The notes below the pieces were generated by a model. That model was not told the origin of the DNA. It saw only the letters and a list, made by a program, of their open reading frames with translations, and searched no databases. From positions 1 through 15,444 of the forward strand of contig VSJD01000023.1 in the NCBI GenBank assembly GCA_008636095.1: DNA of 15,444 bases, in the 5' to 3' direction. The stretch comes from Kiritimatiellota bacterium (GTDB lineage: Bacteria > Verrucomicrobiota > Kiritimatiellia > JAAZAB01). A program made the translations under genes and the position numbers. Positions 6,675-12,599 of the stretch are shown here, one piece after another; the stretch's first letter is position 1; each line of letters starts with the position of its first letter.

Positions 6675-7860
6675 GAGTGAGGATCTCCTTTACGAAGGGG
6701 ATGAGTGCAGCCGCTCCGAAGCGGTCATGCAGTCCAGCCTGGGCCTCCACGGCCCTGTGACGCGCCGCTTCCGGATCAGCTCGAAATGCGCGCAAGAGGG
6801 CAGCGGCGTGGGAGAGCCTGGGTTCGGCCCATGAGCCACTCTCCGCCCGGTTCCACGCCGGAGCTGGGTCCCAGTCCACCAGTCCACCCTGGGTCGGATC
6901 CAGGTAGTCCAGCACGCCGCCCCAGCCCGTGACGATCACCGGCTTGCCGGCAGCGGCTGCGTCGAAGGGGCTCAACCCAAAGCCCTCGCCGTGAGTCAGA
7001 GAAAAGTAGCAATCTCCACGTTGATGCAGACCCTCCAGTTCGGCCAAGGTCAGCTCTTCCGTGACCAGGTCCACGGGGGCGCCCCCGGGTGTGAGGGCCT
7101 CGATGCGCCGCAGGCGTTCTCTGGATGCCTCTTGCAGCAGCCTGGTGGCCCGCTTCGGTAGCAGGTGCCTTAATGGGCGCAAGAGGGGTCGAAAAGGGCG
7201 CAGGGGGAGAAATGCGGGGCGATCCAGGATGCTTCCCTCTGGCACAGAAGTGGTTTTCACGACAAGGCGGACGCCGTCGGTGGCAGTGAAGCACTGGCGA
7301 AAGAGAGCTATGGCCTGGTCCAGGTTCTTGCGGATCTCCCACGTCTCGATGCAGTAGAAGACCAAGTCCCCGGCCGGGATGGTGGCCCATCGAGGATGAG
7401 GCGCAGGGCGTGCCGGACCGGGCAGATGGGGCAACACGCTGATTGGAATTTGCACGCCCTGGCTCCGGAACAGGTCCCGGTTCCAGGTGCAGGGCACCAG
7501 CAGGTGATCCAGGCGGTTCAGGATGGGGGCCCAGTGGGCCTGCAGGACATCGGTCTCCCAGACCGTGTAGCCCACGATGCGCTTGTCCCCCTTCCGGTCC
7601 AGCCAGTAGGGCATATTCTCGGGCAGGGTGTGCAGCAGGATAGTGTCGCAGTCCAGGTCCCGATGATAGAGGGAGGCCAGGATCGGGTCCCCGTCGGCGG
7701 CGACGGGGGAGGAATCGGGCCCCGGCCGGGAAGAATCGCTGGAGACGGACGTCCAGGTAAGGTTCACACCCGCTTTAGTTAGGGCCAGCATGAGGCGGCG
7801 GGCGGCGGTGAAGTATCCCGTGGTCCCCCTCAAGGAGACGTAGTGAAGTCCTTTAATCAT
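6667..7860 (-). CDS. GT4-like (GT-B) glycosyltransferase
   Basis: 397 residues from ATG 7860, beginning MIKGLHYVSLRGTTGYFTAA, a typical GT-B N-terminal strand and Gly-rich loop. The longer frame to 7950 would run into the ABC gene and adds a Ser/Arg-rich stretch without motifs. Further landmarks are VGYTVWETD near residue 97, LVPCTWNRDLFRSQGV, the donor-site YCIETWEIRKNLDQA (about residue 170), and the C-terminal HGEGFGLSPFDAAAAGKPVI (about 290-309). This last is the EGFGLxxxEA-type motif of glycosyltransferase families 1/4, here with Asp instead of the usual Glu. The start overlaps the ABC gene's stop (ATGATTAA) with GGAG 7 nt upstream, and the stop overlaps the GT32 start, so it is translationally coupled on both sides. 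The sugar is unknown. Confidence 0.86.
   Translation of the reverse strand: MIKGLHYVSLRGTTGYFTAARRLMLALTKAGVNLTWTSVSSDSSRPGPDSSPVAADGDPILASLYHRDLDCDTILLHTLPENMPYWLDRKGDKRIVGYTVWETDVLQAHWAPILNRLDHLLVPCTWNRDLFRSQGVQIPISVLPHLPGPARPAPHPRWATIPAGDLVFYCIETWEIRKNLDQAIALFRQCFTATDGVRLVVKTTSVPEGSILDRPAFLPLRPFRPLLRPLRHLLPKRATRLLQEASRERLRRIEALTPGGAPVDLVTEELTLAELEGLHQRGDCYFSLTHGEGFGLSPFDAAAAGKPVIVTGWGGVLDYLDPTQGGLVDWDPAPAWNRAESGSWAEPRLSHAAALLRAFRADPEAARHRAVEAQAGLHDRFGAAALIPFVKEILTHD
6685..6690 (-). promoter_or_regulatory. ribosome binding site of the GT32 gene
   Basis: AAGGAG on the minus strand, 10 nt before the ATG at 6674-6672. It lies inside the end of the upstream glycosyltransferase gene, consistent with translational coupling, and fixes the start. 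Confidence 0.65.
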
Positions 7861-9574
7861 GCAGCGGCTCCGGTAGTTCGAGACGGTGGCTGATGCCGGA
7901 CAGGATTCCCGGCTTATGGGAGACGATGAGGATGGTGCAAGTCGGGGCAATGGTGTCCAGCAGGGAGGCTACCTCCAGTTCCGAGCGAGAGTCGATATTG
8001 GCGGACGCTTCGTCCAGCACCAGCAGCGAGGGATTTCGCAGGAGGGCCCGGGCCAGGGAGAGGCGCTGCTTCTGGCCCGCCGAGAGGCCTTCTTCGTTCT
8101 CTCCGATGCGGTGGTCCAGGCCCTTGGCCAGGCCGTCTATCCACGGACCCAGGCCCACTTGGTCCAGAGCCCGGCGAAGGTCAACGTCCTCCAAGTGCTC
8201 GGCTACGCCGTACACGAGATTCTCCCGTACGCTGCCCAGGATCAGCAGGTTCTCCGTCCCCACGTAGGACACGGGACTACCAAGGACTGCGTAGTCGCGG
8301 GCGGGGATCCCGCCCACCAGGATCTCTCCGGCTTGGGGCTCCTCCAGGCCAAGGATCAGGTGGAGCAGGGTGGTCTTGCCGCTACCATTGGGACCAACGA
8401 TGCCGAACCGGCTTCCAGCGGGGATATGCAGGTCCAGCCCCTCAAAGATGGGACTCCGGGCTCCAGGCCAGCGAAAGCCCACTCCGCGAAGAGTGATCGC
8501 CGGGGGCGGCGCGGATGACCGGGACAGCTTGTGAGGTTCCCGGAGATCCGTCGGCACTTCCCGGAATGCCCGTGCTCGATGCGATCCGTCTATGGAAAGA
8601 ACCAGGTCCGCCGCCCGGTCGAAGGGCATCTGCGACTGCATCATCCCCCCGGCGTTGTCGACAACGCTGGCCATCCGGCGTGTGAGGGCCAGGAACAGGT
8701 AGATGGAGCCCATAAGTATTACGGGCGGGGTGTGGATGAATGTGACGTTGATCCCCACCATGAGTGCGATGGCAAGGATGCCCAGAAGGGGCAACAGGGC
8801 GACCGCGATGTCCCGCAGCCAGAAGGTCCGGCAACTGGAACGGAAGTAGTCCGAAACGTAATCGTCGAAATGCCGACGCTCTGCCTCCTGAAGGTCCATG
8901 ACCCGAATGAGGACCCGGTTCCGGCTGATGCGCACCAGGGCCTGCTCGAGGCCGGCCCGGTGCCGGGGGATGTGGGTGGCCAGGGCCAGGATGGCGCGGT
9001 TGAGCCCCATGACCAGCAGGCCCAGCATGGCCAGACAGGCTGAGGCCAGCAGTGCGTCCTTCCAGGCCAGCAAGAACAGTGCAAGCAGGAATGAGGCGGC
9101 CATCAGCGCAGAGGAAACCATTTGCGCGCCGTGGAAGCACCAGTTCGTGGCCTTGTTCAGATGGTCCCCCATCATGAGATGGGCCTCGCTGAGCGCTACA
9201 GGGGGCAGGGTCGACAGCATCAGCATGCGATAGCCCTGCAGGTGCTGGATACGTGCCCGTATCCATTCCAGCACGGCGTGCTGGGCGCAGGCAGCGGCGG
9301 CCTGGGTTCCGGAACGCACCAGTCCCAAGAGCACCAGGCTCACAAGCGTCAGGGACGTTCCCCAGTCCGCCAGTCTATGCGGCAGCCAGGTTGGAAGGCG
9401 CGTTCCATCCAGGATTCCGAGCGCATAGGCCAGGAGGATGAGCGCCACCACCATCAGGTTCTCCATGAACGCCTGCGCCACAGAGGCGCTCAGGGAAAGG
9501 GCCATCCAGATCCAGCCCCTCCTGCCCAACAGGATGGAGAGGGCGCGCAGTCGCCGGCGATTTCCGTTGGTCAT
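7853..9574 (-). CDS. ABC exporter half-transporter (fused membrane and ATPase domains)
   Basis: 573 residues from ATG 9574. The first ~310 residues hold about six hydrophobic spans (for example MENLMVVALILLAYALG, LMAASFLLALFLLAW, VALLPLLGILAIALMVG). The C-terminal ATPase has Walker A GPNGSGKT (about 394-401), signature LSAGQKQRLSLARALL (about 497), Walker B LLVLDEASA with catalytic Glu, a D-loop and an H-loop His in LIVSHKPG. The usual Q-loop glutamine is missing: the stretch reads SYVGTENLLILG. The organisation is that of MsbA/PglK-like homodimeric exporters. Given its place between a Stealth transferase and two glycosyltransferases, a role in flipping a lipid-linked sugar or glycan is the likeliest inference. 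Its start overlaps the Stealth stop (ATGA). The upstream extension to 9616 would overlap the Stealth gene more and is less likely. Confidence 0.9.
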   Translation of the reverse strand: MTNGNRRRLRALSILLGRRGWIWMALSLSASVAQAFMENLMVVALILLAYALGILDGTRLPTWLPHRLADWGTSLTLVSLVLLGLVRSGTQAAAACAQHAVLEWIRARIQHLQGYRMLMLSTLPPVALSEAHLMMGDHLNKATNWCFHGAQMVSSALMAASFLLALFLLAWKDALLASACLAMLGLLVMGLNRAILALATHIPRHRAGLEQALVRISRNRVLIRVMDLQEAERRHFDDYVSDYFRSSCRTFWLRDIAVALLPLLGILAIALMVGINVTFIHTPPVILMGSIYLFLALTRRMASVVDNAGGMMQSQMPFDRAADLVLSIDGSHRARAFREVPTDLREPHKLSRSSAPPPAITLRGVGFRWPGARSPIFEGLDLHIPAGSRFGIVGPNGSGKTTLLHLILGLEEPQAGEILVGGIPARDYAVLGSPVSYVGTENLLILGSVRENLVYGVAEHLEDVDLRRALDQVGLGPWIDGLAKGLDHRIGENEEGLSAGQKQRLSLARALLRNPSLLVLDEASANIDSRSELEVASLLDTIAPTCTILIVSHKPGILSGISHRLELPEPLHD

Positions 9575-10611
9575 TGGGTCGGACCCCGCTCGAACCGGGA
9601 GGGCCGAGGCCAGCACCGGGCCATGACCGCTTTCCAGTAGATAAGGGCCGGCGGGTTAGGGGCCTCTGAGACCACGTCGTCGTTGGCGCAAGCGAATCTC
9701 GGCCGCTCTTGCTCCAGACGATCCAAGCCCCCCCTGCTCTGCTCAGGGTCATCCCTCAGGCGGACAAAAAGGTAGTCCGGTGAATTCCAGTCCAGGCGGA
9801 CCGCCTGCAACTGGCCGCACGCCAGTCCTGTGTAAGCGTACAGGATTCGCAGGGCCAGGTCGTCCGGCGCCCGGAAGCGGTGACGGCGGGTGGCTTGGAA
9901 TTCCGCAGGGAAGCGGGCCTCCAGATTGTAGATCGCGTCCCGGTCGTAGAGTTGGGGGACATGGGCTGTATTGTTGCGATTGGGGGCCAGGCCCAATAGC
10001 ATGCGCCAGTTAGTGCGGGAGCGGGCCAGTGCAGGGCTGCGATGCGATCCCTTCCAGGGCTGGTACCGGAGGGTATAGGCGCAGGCCTTGTCGGTCACGT
10101 TCCGGGAGGCCCCGCGGACCGGAATGGCATTGTCCTCGAAGAAGAATCGCGGGGGGCCATCCGGGGGCAGGAACCACGATCGGGGCGTATCGCGGGCCAG
10201 AAAGAAGTCGTCGTTCAGGTAGAGGAAGCGCCGTGAGAGGCCGGGAATGAGGTGCAGGTTCAGTTCGATGGCCCACACATTGAACGTCGGCAGCACTGTG
10301 GGGTCGGGAAAGATCTCCTCGTGGCGCACCGTGCGCAGGCCAGCACAGGTCGTGTTCAGCCATGCGGGCGGGGCGCCGGCATGGACGATGACGACGTTGC
10401 GGACCCAAGGGGCGTGTTGCTCCAGGGAGCGCAGGGAATACCTGAGCTCCCCGTTGTCCCGGAAGCGGCGAACGCCCGAGCTGTGAACGTCGACGGGGCC
10501 TTGCCGCCAGCGCTGCAGGGCTGAGCGCAACTCCGGGTCATCTCCGTTCACCCACGTGTAGACGGCGTCGATTTTTTCCTGTGTTGGGCTCGTGTCCGGT
10601 GTGTCAATGAT
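9571..10611 (-). CDS. Stealth-family sugar-phosphate transferase
   Basis: About 346 residues. Four conserved regions of the Stealth family (capsule phosphotransferases related to animal GlcNAc-1-phosphotransferase) are visible in order. CR1 is IDAVYTWVNGDDPE. CR2 is RFRDNGELRYSLRSLEQHAP and then WVRNVVIVHAG, continuing to FNVWAIELNLHLIPGLSRRF and LYLNDDFFL. CR3 is around HVPQLYDRDAIYNLE. CR4 is FACANDDV. Such enzymes transfer hexose-1-phosphate to make phosphodiester-linked glycans. The first canonical start (GTG 10551) would cut CR1 in half. Upstream the frame is open to a TAA just before the ribosome site, and AAAAAGGA lies 9 nt before an ATC (10611-10609), immediately followed by ATT. I therefore place the start at this non-canonical ATC/ATT, one base change from ATG. 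It is the first gene of the operon. Confidence 0.85.
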   Translation of the reverse strand: MIDTPDTSPTQEKIDAVYTWVNGDDPELRSALQRWRQGPVDVHSSGVRRFRDNGELRYSLRSLEQHAPWVRNVVIVHAGAPPAWLNTTCAGLRTVRHEEIFPDPTVLPTFNVWAIELNLHLIPGLSRRFLYLNDDFFLARDTPRSWFLPPDGPPRFFFEDNAIPVRGASRNVTDKACAYTLRYQPWKGSHRSPALARSRTNWRMLLGLAPNRNNTAHVPQLYDRDAIYNLEARFPAEFQATRRHRFRAPDDLALRILYAYTGLACGQLQAVRLDWNSPDYLFVRLRDDPEQSRGGLDRLEQERPRFACANDDVVSEAPNPPALIYWKAVMARCWPRPSRFERGPTQ

Positions 10612-10620
10612 GGCTTGTGT

Positions 10621-10628
10621 TCCTTTTT
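10621..10628 (-). promoter_or_regulatory. ribosome binding site of the Stealth gene
   Basis: AAAAAGGA on the minus strand, 9 nt before the ATC and 12 nt before the ATT that could serve as start codons. There is no ATG, GTG or TTG in frame near it, so this site decides in favour of a non-canonical start. Confidence 0.6.
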
Positions 10629-10637
10629 ATTGGATGG

Positions 10638-10666
10638 AATATAAAAAGTGTGGTTTTGAGTGTCAA
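10638..10666 (-). promoter_or_regulatory. strong sigma70 promoter of the Stealth-ABC-GT operon
   Basis: On the minus strand TTGACA (10666-10661), a 17-nt spacer, then TATATT (10643-10638). The -35 is perfect and the -10 is 5 of 6. The predicted transcription start near 10631 leaves a very short leader holding AAAAAGGA before the Stealth gene. This is the best promoter I see in the window. Confidence 0.75.
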
Positions 10667-10673
10667 GAGGATT

Positions 10674-10817
10674 ATGGCTCCCTGTCAGGAGCTCAGGGTT
10701 GAAATCGGCCGGTCACTGAATGATTATGACGGCGATGGTAAGTCCGACGCATGCCTCTATCAAAGCGTTTTGGGGCGGTGGCAAGAGGAATTGTCCGAAG
10801 AATTAGGGTCGCCCTGA
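10674..10817 (+). pseudogene. relic of an FG-GAP repeat protein
   Basis: A 47-residue open frame from ATG 10674 to TGA 10817. Its middle reads NDYDGDGKSDACLYQSVLGR and then WQEELSEELG. DYDGDGKSD is the same calcium-loop motif as in the modules at 1-378, and the following xYQxxxGxW pattern fits the next blade strand of such modules. Only about one module remains, preceded by unrelated residues with no signal peptide. It overlaps the operon promoter on the other strand. A fragment of a former FG-GAP gene explains this best; a genuine small gene is unlikely. Confidence 0.5.
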
Positions 10818-10953
10818 AAACAAAAGTTTGTGCAAGTGAGCAAATAAGATAGAGTACTGGCATTGCATACGTTTCAAGGAGTGTTGTATTTTTCACTCTG
10901 ATGCTGCGGAACGGGTGAAAAGGAAACAGAAAACGGCCTAAGGGAATAAAGAG
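10818..10953 (+). other. leader region of the first Lcl/DUF1566 gene
   Basis: No gene here. A 7-bp stem (TTTTCAC 10890-10896 with GTGAAAA 10915-10921) could form upstream of the start. From 10900 onward the sequence is duplicated before the second paralogue (12546 onward), including a purine-rich AAGGGAATAAAGAG ribosome-site region. I see no convincing -35/-10 pair. The second copy lacks the left arm of the hairpin. Confidence 0.4.
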
Positions 10954-12531
10954 ATGAGCAGACCGACATGCCGCAATGGACTCGTCTGGCAAGGCCGCCG
11001 AGCGAGATTTATCTTTGGGGCGGCGATGTGCCTGGGATTGATGGTGACGTCCGCCCGCGGCGGGAGCCTGGATGACCCGGGGGTGCCGACTGATCCGGCC
11101 AGCGCGATGTATACGACGCAGGACCTCTATGATCGGCTGGCGTTCGGCACCAATGCCCCGAAGCGCGCGGGCGCGTTCGCGGAGCCGACGGCGGGGCCAA
11201 CGGCCGGCACAATGCCTACAACGGACGACATCATGGCCAAGGCGCCCGCAACGAACTCGTCCGGCGCGGTGGACGGCGAAGTGCTCTCCGGGAAAACGTT
11301 CTGGGGCCTGACGCAGGGCGCCTGGGGCACGCATACCGGCACGATCGCGACAGTGACGCTCTCTCCGGCCAATGACACGGTGCCGAACGGTTACTACGTG
11401 GCGACAACCCTGCACGCGGTGGATCCGGACCTGGCGGCGGGGAACATTGTAAGCAATATCGCTATTTTTGGCGTCACGGGAACGGCGGTTACGGCGACCG
11501 GCGACGCGGTAGTGGCCGATGTGCTGGCGACAAAAACATTTTCTAAAGCCGGCGCCAGCGGGCTGACCGGGACGATGACGAACCAGGCCGCGCTCGGATT
11601 TATGCCGGGTCCGGCAAATGTGACGATTCCTGCGGGCTACTACAGCGGCAGTGGCGTGGTTACCGGCGATGGCGCCCTGGTGACCGGCAACATCAAGGCC
11701 GGGACGACAATCTTTGGCGTGGCGGGATCGAACGCCGTCGTGGACACGACGGTCGCGACGGCGACGACGAACGACCTGCTATCGGGCAAGACGGCCTGGG
11801 TGCAGGGCGCGGCAATCACCGGCACGATTGAAACGGTGACGCTGTCGGGCGCGACGACGAACATGGAGGCGGGTTACTATGCGGCGACGAACCTGGCGCA
11901 GGTGGCAACGAGCCTGGTCGCCGGAAATATCAAGAAGACTGTGAATATCTTCGGCGTGGTAGGCACGTATGAGGAGGGCAGCGGCGCCAATGCGCCGGTG
12001 CCAAAAACAGGGCAGACGAACTCGTGTGCGAACTACGATGATGGGTGGTATAGCACGAACAAGGGCGTAGCGTGGCCGCATCCGCGGTTCACGGTAGTTG
12101 GTGAAGCGGATACTGCGGAGACGAACCAGATCAGGGACAACTTGACCGGGCTGATCTGGGCGCGGGACGCGAACCTTGCGGGGTATGGGAGGGAGTGGCA
12201 GGATGCGCTTGACTTTATCGCTACGATAAACGCACCTGAAACTCTCTATGGCGGCACCAACGACTGGCGGTTGCCGAACTTGCGGGAATTATTCAGTCTG
12301 ATTCACTTCGGCACCAACAGTCCTGCTCTTTGTGATACGGAAGGGACCGCACAGTGGACGGAAGGCAATCCATTTACAGGCGTCCAGTCGAGCGAATACT
12401 GGACGTCGTCTACGTACGCACTCAATTTTTCGGGATATATGTGGTACGTGATACTGGACGATGGCAGAGTGGGCAACGACAGTATTGATTTTGGTGCTTC
12501 GTTCTATGTGTGGCCCGTCCGCGGGCCATGA
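10954..12531 (+). CDS. secreted Lcl/DUF1566 protein, copy 1
   Basis: 525 residues. An N-terminal signal peptide (RRARFIFGAAMCLGLMVTSA) precedes a short linker and three ~80-residue repeats (about 105-340). Each has an SGKT or TKTF stretch, a Gly-Thr-(Ile/Met) end, then GYYxx...GNI...IFGVxG, as in IAIFGVTGT, TTIFGVAGS and NIFGVVGT. The C-terminal ~130 residues are an Lcl_C/DUF1566 domain: NLTGLIWARDANLAG, WQDALDFIATIN, GGTNDWRLPNLRELFSLIH, SSEYWTSSTYA and the closing FYVWPVRGP. This C-type-lectin-like fold is common in adhesins and in targets of diversity-generating retroelements. The protein is probably exported and ligand-binding; the ligand is unknown. The start is fixed by the signal peptide and the duplicated ribosome-site region. 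Confidence 0.85.
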   Translation: MSRPTCRNGLVWQGRRARFIFGAAMCLGLMVTSARGGSLDDPGVPTDPASAMYTTQDLYDRLAFGTNAPKRAGAFAEPTAGPTAGTMPTTDDIMAKAPATNSSGAVDGEVLSGKTFWGLTQGAWGTHTGTIATVTLSPANDTVPNGYYVATTLHAVDPDLAAGNIVSNIAIFGVTGTAVTATGDAVVADVLATKTFSKAGASGLTGTMTNQAALGFMPGPANVTIPAGYYSGSGVVTGDGALVTGNIKAGTTIFGVAGSNAVVDTTVATATTNDLLSGKTAWVQGAAITGTIETVTLSGATTNMEAGYYAATNLAQVATSLVAGNIKKTVNIFGVVGTYEEGSGANAPVPKTGQTNSCANYDDGWYSTNKGVAWPHPRFTVVGEADTAETNQIRDNLTGLIWARDANLAGYGREWQDALDFIATINAPETLYGGTNDWRLPNLRELFSLIHFGTNSPALCDTEGTAQWTEGNPFTGVQSSEYWTSSTYALNFSGYMWYVILDDGRVGNDSIDFGASFYVWPVRGP

Positions 12532-12599
12532 GAACGAAAAGAATTGATGCTTCGGAACGAGTGAAAAGGAAACAGAAAACGGCTGAAGGTAATAAAGAG

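Noticed and set aside
8442..9266. 274-residue minus-strand frame
   Set aside because: It lies in another frame within the ABC exporter gene and is Pro/Gly/His-rich. Frame competition is decided by the Walker and signature motifs of the exporter.
12510..12599. N-terminal extension of the second DUF1566 gene
   Set aside because: The extra 30 codons overlap the previous gene's end, are highly basic and precede a normal signal peptide. Paralogy fixes the start at 12600.
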